In this document: positions 11,299 to 22,520 of the stretch, piece after piece
Layout of the letters: each line of letters opens with the position of its first letter
How positions within the stretch are numbered: the first letter of the stretch is position 1
DNA from: Procambarus clarkii
Lineage: Eukaryota; Arthropoda; Malacostraca; Decapoda; Cambaridae
NCBI RefSeq assembly: GCF_040958095.1
Contig: NC_091193.1
Location: forward strand, 22,698,901 to 22,762,900
DNA length: 64,000 nt
Direction: 5' to 3'
Position numbers and translations under genes: made by a program
Notes under the pieces: generated by a model
The model's database searches: none
The model's input: only the letters and a program-made list of their open reading frames with translations
What the model was told of the DNA's origin: nothing

Positions 11299-11674
11299 AT
11301 GACGAGGGGCGACCGACGCGACAGCACACAACGAATGCTCAACAGTGTCATAAAAGAGAAAGAGAAAGTCCTTTGAAGTAGAGGTAAGACCCAAGCCCTC
11401 ATCACCATAGACGAACGTGAACTCCATAACATGTCAACACTAGAGAAGCTGGCCATAATTGGTGATCATTAGACCGGTGGACACTGTGGCCATGGCAGAG
11501 CTGTACAGTGAACACCGCTTACGTGAGGTGAAGGCTAATATATGCCCGGTGGTGGGTGAGGGGGGAGGGGGGAGGTAGCTGAAGGAGAAACCCACTAGCA
11601 TACATAGCGTTTTATGCAAGTTTTTAATCCTAATTTTCTCCGGAATACGACCCGCCAAATCGTTTAACAATTGA

Positions 11675-11812
11675 TAATCTGCTGGGTGAACAGAGGCTAC
11701 TGCTAAGAATTGGCGTACATATAATCCTCCCCGGCCAGGATACGAACCCAGAGCAAAGCGCTCGCAAAGTGCCCGGTGAGTGTTTTACCAGTGAGCCACG
11801 AGGACTGCGGCA
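11675..11812 (-). mobile_element. tRNA-derived SINE, type 2, minus strand
   Basis: On the minus strand the head carries GTGGCTCACTGGTAAAACAC (A-box-like) and GGGTTCGTATCCTGG (B box). The body continues GCCGGGGAGGATT and later GCCTCTGTTCACCCAGCAG. The same head and early body occur on the plus strand at 51235-51520 with a long A tail. Not a functional tRNA. Confidence 0.7.
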
Positions 11813-11889
11813 AGTTCAGAAGGGCTGTCACTGGCTGCATCAGTCACAGACTGGAAGGCATTTTAATTTTATTTAGTTTTACCTTGATG

Positions 11890-12656
11890 AGCGAGTTTAT
11901 TGGGCAGTGCCACTCATCCTGTGAGTGGACACACCACCATAGTGACAGTATTGGGCAGCGTCACTCATCCTGTGAGTGGACACACCACCATAGTGACAGT
12001 ATTGGGCAGCGTCACTCATCCTGTGAGTGGACACACCACCATAGTGACAGTATTGGGCAGCGTCACTCATCCTGTGAGTGGACACACCTCCATAGTGACA
12101 GTATTGGGCAGCGCCACTCATCCCGTGAGTGGACACACCTCCATAGTGACAGTATTGGGCAGCGCCACTCATCCCGTGAGTGGACACACCTCCATAGTGA
12201 CAGTATTGGGCAGCGTCACTCATCCCGTGAGAGGACACACCACCATAGTGACAGTATTGGGCAGCGCCACTCATCCTGTGAGTGGACACACCGCCATAGT
12301 GACAGTATTGGACAGCGCCACTCATCCTGTGAGTGGACACACCGCCACAGTGACAGTATTGGGCAGCGCCATTCATCCTGTGAGTGGACACACCGCCACA
12401 GTGACAGTATTGGGCAGCGCCACTCATCCTGTGAGTGGACACACCGCCACAGTGACAGTATTGGGCAGCGCCACTCATCCTGTGAGTGGATACACCGCCA
12501 TAGTGACAGTATTGGGCAGCGCCACTCATCCTGTGAGTGGACACACCGCCACAGTGACAGTATTGGGCAGCACCACTCATCCTGTGAGTGGACACACCGC
12601 CATAGTGACAGTATTGGGCAGCGCCATTCATCCTGTGAGTGACCACACTGCCATAG
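11890..12656. repeat. 51-bp minisatellite with a hairpin in each unit
   Basis: About 15 copies of a 51-bp unit that includes CACTCATCCTGTGAGTG, a perfect 6-bp stem with a 5-nt loop, followed by GACACACC(A/G)CCATAGTGA. Units vary at a few positions (Y in CGYCACTC, CCCGTGAG for CCTGTGAG), and left-hand and right-hand blocks differ slightly. Several reading frames are open because 51 is divisible by three, and none is credible as a gene. It is clearly related to the array at 16340-17050. Confidence 0.95.
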
Positions 12657-12659
12657 CAG

Positions 12660-13430
12660 CATGTTCACACTACCCCAATAGGAAGAAAGCCCGCTGGGTT
12701 GTTCATCCTGTCACTTGTACCCAGACACAGCTGGGACTTGCTTAACTGTCTCAAGTGAACAGCTTCTCAAACAAGAAGAATAACATTCGTCAACCTTAAA
12801 ATCTTACATTATCTTGCGAGTACAAAATGGGGAATCCTTTAAGAACAGTATCTCTATTTGATAAATAGTATTTTCCTAACTCATGTGGGGTTTATTATTC
12901 TACACATTTATAATGACTAGATTGTTCACATTCTCTCTGGGTAGTGGTCAAGGCGGTGTCCATCACTCTCACCACAGATTCTGCACCTCCTCTGGTCAAC
13001 TGTTGTTTCCATTCGGAATCTCCATGGAGCCAATGTGCTGTGCGTCCTGTCATGTTTTCTTCTCAAACTCGTATTTTCCCGCTATTAAGTGGATTAAGGT
13101 TATAAGTAACTGTTTACACTATCTTGTACATAAATATTTTATCTATAAAATTGGCAGCAGACGAAGACGATATCAAACTAGTGGTGTAGAGGATGGGACT
13201 GGTCTAAAGTTTCCTTGTTGTGGACGGTGGAGAGAGTGTTGCTGCTATTCCATGGACGCCAGTGGACTTGCCCCAGCACCTTCCCAGTCTCCCAGTCCAC
13301 TATCAGCACAACCTTCACTCTCCTCTCCTCCTATACCCACTTTCTTCAACCTGCGTCAATCTTCCCCGTCCCCACCACCACCAACATTTCTCTCACGTCC
13401 CTCCTCTTTTCCGCCTACCACATTCTCTCT
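12660..13430. other. No gene recognised
   Basis: Sequence between the 51-bp array and the LINE. A 201-residue plus-strand frame (12883-13488) becomes Pro/Ser-rich low complexity and then runs into a CT-rich tract at about 13423-13440. It has no recognisable domain or splice structure. Confidence 0.4.
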
Positions 13431-13439
13431 CTCTCTCTC

Positions 13440-16105
13440 ACTGCTGGGAGATCACTCTCCCAGCACTCTTTATCATATACCGCTTTGAAACTACTGTGTT
13501 TAGCTAGTTTAAATCTATGACCTCTTGTTCTTGAAGTTCCAGGTCTCAGGAAATCTTCCCTATCTATTTTATCAATTCCTGTTACTATTTTGTACGTAGT
13601 GATCATATCACCTTTTTTTCTTCTGTCTTCTAGTTTTGCCATATTTATTGCCTCTAACCTCTCCTCGTAGCCCTTGCCCTTCAGTTCTGGGAGCCACTTA
13701 GTAGCATGTCTTTGCACCTTTTCCAGTTTGTTGATGTGCTTCTTAAGATATGGGCACCACACAACCGCTGCATATTCTAGCTTTGGCCTAAAAGAAGTCG
13801 TGAACAATTTCTTTAGTATATCGCCATCCATGTATTTAAAAGCAATTCTGAAGTTAGAAAGTGTGGCATAGGCTCCTCGCACAATATTCTTTGTGGTCCT
13901 CAGGTGATAATTTTCTATCTAAAACCACCCCTAAATCTCTTTCTTTATCAGAATTCTTTAAAGATTTCTCATATAATTTATATGTTGTGTGGGGTCTATG
14001 TTCTAGTATTCCACATTCCATAATATGGCATTTATTAACATTAAATTCCATTTGCCAAATGATGCTCCATATACTGTACTTATTTTGTCCAGGTCTTCTT
14101 GAAGGGCATAACAATCATTTAAGTTTCTTACCCTTCCTATTATCTTAGCATCATCAGCAAACATGGTCATATAATTCTGTATACCAACTGGTAGATCATT
14201 TATGTAGACAATAAACATCACTGGTGCAAGAACTGAACCCTGTGGTACTCCACTTGTGACATTTCTCCAGTCCGATACATTGCCTCTGATTACTTCCCTC
14301 ATTTTTCTATCAGTCAGAAAATTTTTCATCCATGTTAGAAGCTTACCTGTCACCACTCCAATATTTTCCAGTTTCCAGAACAACCTCTTATGTGGAACTC
14401 TGTCGAAAGCCTTTTTTAGGTCCAGATAGATGCAGTCAACCCAACCATCTCTTTCCTGTAATAACTCTGTTGCTCGATCATAGAAACTGAGTAAATTCGA
14501 TACACACGATCTTCCAGATCGAAAACCATACTGTCTGTCTGATATTATATCATTTCTTTCCAGGTTTTCTACCCATTTAGTTTTGATTAGTTTTTCTAAT
14601 ACCTTCACTATTACACTTGTCAATGATACAGGTCTATAATTGAGGGGGTCTTCCCTGCTGCCACTTTTGTAGATTGGAACTATGTTAGCCTTTTCCCACA
14701 CGTCTGCTACGACTCCTGTAAACAGGGATGCCTGAAAGATCAGGTGAAGTGGAATGCTGAGCTCAGATGCACATTCTCTCAGAACCCATGGTGAAACTCC
14801 ATCTGGGCCAACTGCTTTGTTCTTACTGAGCTCCTTTAGCATATTTTCCACTTCATCTCTAGAACCCTATATACGCTCTATGTTGTTCTCTGGAATTCTT
14901 ATTGTGTCTGGTTCTCTGAAGATTTCATTTTGTACAAACACACTTTGGAACTTTTCGTTTAATGTTTCACGCATTTCATTTTCATTTTCCGTGAATCTGT
15001 TTCCTATTTTCAACCTCTAGATATTATCCTTTACTTGCAATTTGTTGTTTATGAATTTGTAGAATAGGTCCGGTTCTGTTTTACATTTATCCGCTATCCC
15101 TTTTTCAAAATTTCTTTCTGCCTCTCTCCATACTGCCGTATTGTTGTTTCTCGCATCTTTGTATCGCTGGTATGTTTGGGGGTTTAGCCTCTTCCTATAT
15201 TGATTCCATTTTTGTGTCCTTTGGTCTCTTGCCCTCTCGCAATTTCTGTTGAACCAATCCTGTTTTCTGACCCAGCATCTCTGTTTTGGTATGAATGTTT
15301 GTGTACCTTCATCGTATATTTTGCAAAATTTGGCATACATTTCATTTACTTCCCTGCCTAGCAACAAGTCTGTCCAATTACACTCATTAAATATTTTTCG
15401 AAGTTCCCCATAGTGACCTCTCTTGAAATTGAGCTTATCAACTGTTTCAATGTCCCCATTTTCTTCTAGATGATATCTTAAAGCATATTTAATATCTAAC
15501 AGGACGTGATCAATCTTTCCCAAGGGAGGAAGGTACTGGATATCAAATATCTCTTCTTCTTTCCTGGTGAATACTAGATCCAGTACTGACGGTACATCTT
15601 CTTCCCCTCATTCTTGTGGCCTGCTTTATGTGTTGATACAAGAATGTCTCCAGAATGAGGTTCAGAAATCTGCATGTCCAAAAGTCCTCCGTTCTTGCTT
15701 CATAGGCCTCCCAGTCTATTGCTTCAAAGTTGAAGTCCCTCAGTATCAACATTCGTGATTTACCTTTATCTGCTTGTACAATAATATCTCTCATGACCAT
15801 TATGAGGCCCTCTCGTTTGTCATCCAGTTCTTCCTTTGTCCATATGTTGCTTGCTGGTGGGCTGTAGGCATTTACAATTATCAGCTTATCATCCTGATTC
15901 CAGACCTGCAATGCCATTATGTCAATATCTCGAAGGTTTTCAAATATTAACTCTCTTACCTTCAGGTGTTCTTTCACCAGCTCAGCCACTCTTTTCTTCC
16001 CCAGCCACTCCTCCCACCTTGGGAATACGACTTCATTAATATATTTCCTTCAAGTTTCGTCTCTGATAATGCGACAATATCTGGGACCTTAAGCTGAATT
16101 ATATC
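13440..16105 (-). pseudogene. CR1-like LINE copy, minus strand, endonuclease plus RT
   Basis: This is the longest CR1-like copy in the window. Read from the right it encodes part of an APE-type endonuclease (DIVALSETKLE near the 5' end; NAYSPPAS; LRDFNF, where the usual GDFN has become RDFN), then the linker (15017-15523). A largely open RT block follows at 14003-14851, with LNYRPVSLTS, YGFRSGRSC, YLDLKKAFDRVPH, SGVPQGSVLAPVMF and the catalytic FADD. The post-RT region (13415-13882) reads VQRHATKWLPELKGKGYE and PGTSRTRGHRFKLAK. The chain is broken by frameshifts, including one near 15600 shared with the 6.2-7.7 kb copy, and a TAG after KDNI at about 15017. The 5' end is cut at the TG microsatellite and the 3' end at about 13440. 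Such elements copy themselves by target-primed reverse transcription; this copy cannot. Confidence 0.92.
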
Positions 16106-16325
<220 letters not shown>

Positions 16326-16339
16326 TTTAAAAAAGACAA

Positions 16340-17050
16340 ATCCGGAAAGACGGGCTTATTGGACAATGTCACTCAACATCTAAGTGAACATACCGCCATA
16401 ATGATAGTATTGCACAGCGTCACTGTTCCTGTGAGTGAACACACCGCATTAGTGACACCATTGGGCACCGCCAATCATCCTGTGGGTGAACAAGTCGTCA
16501 TATTGACAGTATTGAGCAGCGTCACTCATCCTGTGAGTGAACATACCGCCATAGGGGACAGTAATAGGCAGCGTCACTCATCCTGTGAGTGAACATATCG
16601 CCATAGGGGACAGTATTAGGCAGCGTCACTCATCCTGTGAGTGAACATATCGCCATAGGGGACAGTATTAGGCAGCGTCACTCATCCTGTGAGTGAACAT
16701 ATCGCCATAGGGGACAGTATTAGGCAGCGTCACTCATCCTGTGAGTGAACATATCGCCATAGGGGACAGTATTAGGCAGCGTCACTCATCCTGTGAGTGA
16801 ACATATCGCCGTAGGGGACAGTATTAGGCAGCGTCACTCATCCTGTGAGTGAACATACCGCCATAGGGGAAAGTATTGGGCAGCGTCACTCATCCTGTGA
16901 GTGAACATACCGCCATAGGGGAAAGTATTGGGCAGCGTCACTCATCCTGTGAGTGAACATACCGCCATAGGGGAAAGTATTGGGCAGCGTCACTCATCCT
17001 GTGAGTGAACATACCGCCATAGGGGAAAGTATTGGGCAGCGTCACTCATT
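16340..17050. repeat. 52-bp minisatellite related to the 51-bp array
   Basis: The first three units (16350-16500) are diverged, followed by about ten near-identical units. The unit differs from the 51-bp array by GAACATA(T/C)CGCC and an extra G in ATAGGGGA, giving 52 bp, and so loses the open frames. The CACTCATCCTGTGAGTG hairpin is kept. The two arrays are about 3.7 kb apart with the LINE between them. Confidence 0.95.
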
Positions 17051-17165
17051 CGTTCTAAGCTTTGCCTGAAACGCTTTGCGTAGTAGTGACTTCATTTTCG
17101 TGTGCATTCCTGTGCTGTCCTCTCCTCCTATACTCTTTGTATGCACATTCTTATGAATAAAATTA
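17051..17165 (+). mobile_element. Possible SINE tail fragment
   Basis: The segment TGAAACGCTTTGCGTAGTAGTG resembles the body of the SINE at 51420-51450 (CGAAACGCTACGCGTACTAGTG). It has an AT-rich end (GAATAAAATTATAATAA). No head is visible, so this is a weak call. Confidence 0.4.
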
Positions 17166-18433
17166 TAATAATTTATAATAATATCATACTGTGGTGAAGG
17201 CGTTGATGAGCTGTCCAGTTAAGTCTCTGAGACGGTATAATATACAACATTTACACACCCAAAAGTTCAGACTAGACATTACAACTTACTAGCACAAGCA
17301 AAGTTTCCCTTCATAACCATTGGCGAGAACGTCAACGTCAAACACGTCACTTGACGCAAGGACCACCACACACCAGGTGCCCGTGCAGGTAATACTGGAT
17401 AATACCAGACACATGCTTCATCACCCCAAGCTTGACAACACATCAACGGAAGCCGTTCACACCTGGCATTAGTTGTACCAGTCAGAGAATAACAGTGTGG
17501 TGCAGTGTGTTGGGTGGACCAGCGCCACCTGGCCCACCACCACCGCCACCTGGCCCACCACCACCACCTGGCCCACCACCTTCAAAGCCAATTTCGGTGC
17601 CACTGACAGGGCTGGTCACGATTCAGGTGAGTTGAGGCAGCGAGTGCCGGTGACGCGCGACCTCTCACTTGCGGCAGACCTCTTGCACTAGTTCCTCACT
17701 GAACCCAGATTATGAAATGCAATTTTCAGGGCACGCTGTTGCCACCGTCCTCGCTGGAAACATTCGCAAAGTAAAGTACACTCACCTAGAAAGATGTGGA
17801 AAGGAGCATGTATAATGTTGCTGTTAATACTCGTTTTTAAGTTTATATTCGTATAGTGTGCATTTGATATTTGTCTAGAATTATATATATTGTGGAGCCG
17901 GAGGCTAGCAAGAGGTGTTGTAGGGCGGCGCCCTTCATCTCGTCCTATAGATCTGCCGCTGTAACTCCGTCAGGAATCAGATGGCACCAACGGTTGTGAA
18001 GTAAGATAGCCAAGGCTTGTGCGAGGCGTCTTATACCTCGGAACTATTTTCAACATTTATCAGGTTTGATATCGTTGTTGAGGTGGTGGTGCGTGTGGAC
18101 AGGAGCGGGCGAGAGCAGTGGTCATCTCAACGCCACATTAATACCCAGGTTAAGCATCCAAAAATATAAAATTCCTCATAAGTACAGTTTAGCGAGCCGT
18201 GTCTGATTGCGCTTTTCAAGCACAATTCCTCCCCCCAGGCCGCATTCACCGACAGGAGTCCCCTGTGCTTGTGATCCACAGTGGATCACACCAGTTGAGA
18301 GTCGATGGCGCCTCATTGTCTGTGTGCACGGATACGTATTTTCATCGATCAATTAACTATGCAAGCAAAGGATCCATATACGTTTCGAAAGTCACACTGT
18401 TATGTTGTTGCGATAATCCCTGTTAATATGTAT

Positions 18434-18468
18434 TGCTCCTGCTGCCTGCAATACAGGCAGCAGGAGCA
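18434..18468. other. Perfect 15-bp inverted repeat with 5-nt loop
   Basis: TGCTCCTGCTGCCTG is followed by CAATA and then its exact reverse complement, CAGGCAGCAGGAGCA. The stem is GC-rich and would form a stable hairpin in RNA or single-stranded DNA. No T-run follows, and a function is not evident. Confidence 0.85.
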
Positions 18469-18760
18469 TATACGTTCATCAACTCCTGTCGCAGCCCTCG
18501 CCATCTGTGGGGTGAGTCCTTCACAAAGCACTCACAACCATCTCTGCATATTCCGGGAAGCTATTTGTATTTGATCAACAACCACCACAATCTCTCCAGG
18601 CTATATAAATAAATTCAACTTTACTGTTTGCAGTTGTGTATCGCTCCCGGCGAGGCCACGCTGGGTGGAAGGTCCTCACCTAACTGTGCTTGCAAGAGTT
18701 TAAAATTCAGCTCTCTGGCCCCATCTCAGAACGCGGCCCACCACCACCACCTTCAAATAC

Positions 18761-18797
18761 ATACTATCACACACACTGTTATACAGTGTGATAGTAT
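18761..18797. other. Inverted repeat
   Basis: ATACTATCACAC...CTGT on the left pairs with ACAGTGTGATAGTAT on the right, with a small bulge and a short loop. It lies about 290 bp from the perfect hairpin at 18434. Function unknown. Confidence 0.6.
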
Positions 18798-18894
18798 CGT
18801 CGGTGTGGACGTAACCAACCTGGATGGCTCCCCATACTTGTTCACGGAACATGTTGAACAGTTGTGGCTCAAACTCCTGCTGGGTGCACAGGGC

Positions 18895-19045
18895 GAGCAG
18901 TTTTTGTATTATTATTTTCTACCACAGACGTGGCAGTAAAGGACTGTTGTCCAACCGTCCCACCACGCCCAGGATTCGAACCCGGTTCTAACCCGATAGG
19001 CTGTAACCGCGATTGCTGGAGCAGCACTCACTTTTACCGGATGAA
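18895..19045 (-). mobile_element. tRNA-derived SINE fragment, type 3
   Basis: On the minus strand a tRNA-like head carries GGGTTCGAATCCTGGG (a perfect B box), followed by CGTGGTGGGACGGTTGGACA and an A/T-rich end. Only one copy of this type is seen in the window, so the SINE reading rests on recall of arthropod repeats. Confidence 0.5.
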
Positions 19046-19161
19046 TCTCATACTGGCAAGTTCTCAGGTGGGGAAATGTCTGTAAATAATGAGCTGGGAA
19101 GCTTTCTTGCGAGCATGTGGCCCCGAGGACGAGTCACCAAGTGGCAACACTGGGAACCTGT

Positions 19162-19395
19162 ATGTGTGTCGGGCCGTGCTCCAGGCATACTGTGTGTCGG
19201 GCCGTGCTCCAGGCATACTGTGTGTCGGGCCGTGCTCCAGGCATACTGTGTGTCGGGCCGTGCTCCAGGCATACTGTGTGTCGGGCCGTGCTCCAGGCAT
19301 ACTGTGTGTAGGGCCGTGCTCCAGGCATACTGTGTGTCGGGCCGTGCTCCAGGCATACTGTGTGTCGGGCCGTGCTCCAGGCATACTGTGTGTTA
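19162..19395. repeat. Minisatellite, 28-bp unit
   Basis: About 8.5 nearly identical copies of a 28-bp unit containing GTGTGTCGGGCCGTGC and TCCAGGCATAC, with one GTAGGG variant at about 19308. Overlapping frames on both strands are artefacts of the repeat. Confidence 0.95.
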
Positions 19396-19404
19396 TATAA
19401 TACA

Positions 19405-19800
19405 GAGAAGAATGACAGAGTTCCCAGGAATTAAATTACTCCCTCATGAGGAGAGGTGTAAGAGCTTAACTTACATTCTCAAGAAAGTTGAAGAGTAAGG
19501 GATGATACTGAAGTATGTAAATGGATGAAAGGGTATGAAAGGGACACGAATAAGGTGTTAAATATATTAACACAAATAGAACACGAAACAATTGATATAG
19601 ATTGGATAAGTTTAGATGTAGGAAGATCCTGGGTAAATACTGGTTTGCAGACAGGTTTGTTGATTTATGGAACAAATTACCAGGTAACACAAGGGGTGGG
19701 ATCACGTCTATTATAGAGTGTTTCAAGTCATGATTAGACATGAATGTGTACAAATAGCCGCCTCGTGTGATGCAGTAGACCTTCTTCACTTTCATTTATT
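19405..19800 (+). mobile_element. LINE 3' fragment (CR1/L2-type), decayed
   Basis: Plus-strand readings in shifting frames resemble the region after RT in CR1/L2-type elements: HEERCKSLTYILKKVE, then WVNTGLQTGLLIYGTNYQV. The latter resembles the conserved block that follows the RT domain in these families. Several stops and frameshifts are present. It differs from the two CR1-like copies at 6-16 kb, so it is a different family or an old copy. Confidence 0.5.
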
Positions 19801-21000
19801 CTTATTCCTATGGAATGGAAGGAACACGAGCCTGAGGAAACACAAAGCCAATTAGGTCCCAGAATTAGCTACAGGGATATTAGGAAAGCTTACTTAATTT
19901 CAGAATAGTAGCTGAAATGAACGAGGAAGTAAAGTGGAGGCAGACACCATACCAAGATATAAATAACCACCAAAAGCGTTGAGGAAGGTATGCAGTGGTG
20001 GCTTGAAGGATGTGAGACAGGACTCAAGATGTGAAGCTCAGCCCCTTCACACCCACTGACAGGCAAGGTATAGTGTTGAGCTACACACATACGCACCAGT
20101 CACCACATACCCTTAAAACTCCCGCCAGGGTCTATATCATTCATATAATATACATACACGATTAAATGGTAATTCATAATAAATGGAAGAATTGTAACTG
20201 CTCGGATAAACAGTTGAATACCAACTGATGATGAATGAAATGTAACACAATTTTTCCATCCAATAATGGGAATACAGCCTTGTCATAGGTTACCAAGCAA
20301 GACTCTTCTTCCCCGGTAAAAACCAGGTTTTACTCAATCTTGTGACCCTGATTCACACTTCTCCCCCCCCCCCCTCCACTTCCCCTCAACTTTCCCTCTC
20401 TCTCACCCTCTACCTCCCCTACTAAATACCTGTTACGTTCGACGTCTCACGTCAGATATCGCCCACCATACAATAATTATACCGGGCTGTTGATTCAAGA
20501 GCTGCGATGAGCACCTGGCTGGTGTTCCCTTACGCGGACCTCCACCTCATGAGACAGATGACCACAACCACTTCTTGAATAATCCCTCACTTACTCTCAC
20601 TTAAGTTGAAGAAGACAAAAAAAAAAAAGCAAGAAGTAGACAAGAGAATTGTGTTTTGTACCCGTCAATGGTAACTTTCTCTCTTGCTGGGTCCAGGACC
20701 ACCTGCGCTCACCCTTAGTCGCGGACACACTCCTTCTCTATTGGTAAATGCCCAGTTAGCAGTGATTTTTAGAACAAATGGCATTGGATACTTGGAGCTC
20801 TCTTTCATTCACTCGCGGCCATTAAAAGGTATTTTTAATACTCTTAGCCAAAGCTTGTGGAAAAAATGACTCGTGGGATTTATATTGATTTATTTTATAT
20901 TAATTTATATAGTAATTTATATTTTACGTTAATTTATCTTTTCGATAGGAAACTATGATGTTTAAAGTGGAGTGTATGATTTAAAATGTCCCATAAATGG

Positions 21001-21080
21001 CTTTTACACACATTCTGGGGGTTTATGGTTTATATATAATCTTTTACACACATTCTGGGGGTTTATGGTTTATATATAAT
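21001..21080. repeat. 40-bp perfect tandem duplication
   Basis: Two exact adjacent copies of a 40-bp segment containing CTTTTACACACATTCTGGGG and TTTATGGTTTATATATAAT. Perfect identity suggests a recent event. Confidence 0.95.
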
Positions 21081-22435
21081 CTATCAATCACAATTATTGA
21101 TTGATAGACATTCACTACAGTATTACTAGGTGTTAAATTACAACTACAAGATATTAGTTAATACTGGGAAGCCTTATCTGATAAGAAGGCTTCAACATTT
21201 GGGTATTGTAAAAGACATGAGCAGCCAGTCACATTGAGGTGTCGTGCACATGGTGTCGTGATGGACAGGATGGTGTGGTCACTAACGTTGTTTGACGCCG
21301 CAATACTAACTTCACTTCCCAATTTACCTGCCAACGAATCACTTCGTAAATTTTGCCCACATATAAATTATTTACATGTATATTGGTTATTACATGCTTT
21401 TAATATTCTGCAATTAAGAGAAGAGATTATTGCTCACTCTCGAGTTTTTTTTTATATATACGGCATAACCATAGCAGTATTAATACACAGTGAAATTAGA
21501 GGTCTGTAAATCATATAGTATACTGTACGGATATAATGCCTTTCCTGGAACGACGGTGTCGATTTGTGCTAAACAATTCCTCGATAATAACTTTCTGTTC
21601 TTCAAGTAATCGATGGTTCAACACAAGTCTTAACTGTCCAGGATTAAAATGGTTACTCCCTGGCTTCTCTCCCCCTGACCACAACCCATGTTCTCAAGAT
21701 GCATTTTATCAAGAAGTAGATAGAAGGCCCACATTTACTCTATTTTGATACTGATAATTAAGTTGATTCAAGTGAAATGTTTTTATGATGTTTACAGTCC
21801 ACAGACTGCTGTATTAAGAATGATTCCCAATATTAGGTGGTGAAATTAATGACACGTGGCAATGATATCCCCGTTTTCTACTGAAGAAAATTCCACAAAT
21901 GCCACATTTTCTATAAGTTAATTTGTTTATACAACCCAGTAGCAATATTATCTGCTTATTGTATTAAATATTGGTAAATGGTGTCAGTTTTCCCGACAAA
22001 GCTTGCTAGTGCAGGCTAGTAAACTAGACCACTCCCGCCCATTATATAACCAACCATTCTGAGAGATTGAGATATTAGTTGAGTTCATCACTTGCCCCTT
22101 TACACTGTGATCCGTAATATAGACTAGATGAGCAGCAAACTGCTGTGTACCCAGATTTGTTAATAATAACAAATGACTGAGAGTAGAAGATACGTCAGGA
22201 TGCACTGATGTCATCCCTGGCATGGAGGCGGATCTTGGGGACCAGACCATACTGTAATTATCTCCTCGTCAAACCAGATGACTTATGTGATGTTTTATCC
22301 AACTTAATAAGGTCTACCTTTTTTCACGGCGGGAGCTGCCCTAATGTAAGGTATTCTGCTTCATCTCTAGCGCGCACTCTCTCCCTCATTATCCAACACT
22401 CACTTTCACTCTCTGGCTAATCCGGCAAGAGGTAA

Positions 22436-22520
22436 CCCCCATCCCATCCTCCACACCCCCCCCCACCCCCACCCATCCTCCACCCCCCCCCCCACCCCCA
22501 CCCATCCTCCACACCCCTCA
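22436..22520. repeat. C-rich simple repeat
   Basis: Three imperfect copies of a CCCATCCTCCACACCCCCC-type unit with C-runs of up to ten. The opposite strand is G-rich and could form quadruplex structures. A minus-strand Gly/Trp-rich frame through it is an artefact. Confidence 0.85.

Larger units (their letters stand above)
17170..18890. other. Unassigned DNA with small repeats
   Basis: No gene recognised. At 17515-17585 there is a small array of CCACCACCACCTGGCCCA-type units (proline codons in one frame), possibly a low-complexity tract. Two strong hairpins are listed separately. A plus-strand frame at 18628-18939 (103 residues) has no identifiable domain. Confidence 0.4.

Noticed and set aside
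9057-11456. Reading frames of 720 and about 799 residues over the 18-bp satellite
   Set aside because: The unit length is a multiple of three with no stop in several frames, so openness is expected. There is no start context, domain or splice evidence, and both strands are open at once.
11776-12745. His/Ser/Cys-rich frames of up to 288 residues
   Set aside because: They are translations of the 51-bp minisatellite; the related 52-bp array does not keep a frame.
12883-13488. 201-residue plus-strand frame
   Set aside because: It degenerates into Pro/Ser low complexity and a CT tract and overlaps the LINE 3' end; no domain seen.
18628-18939. 103-residue plus-strand protein
   Set aside because: No domain, start or splice support; its end runs into a SINE fragment.
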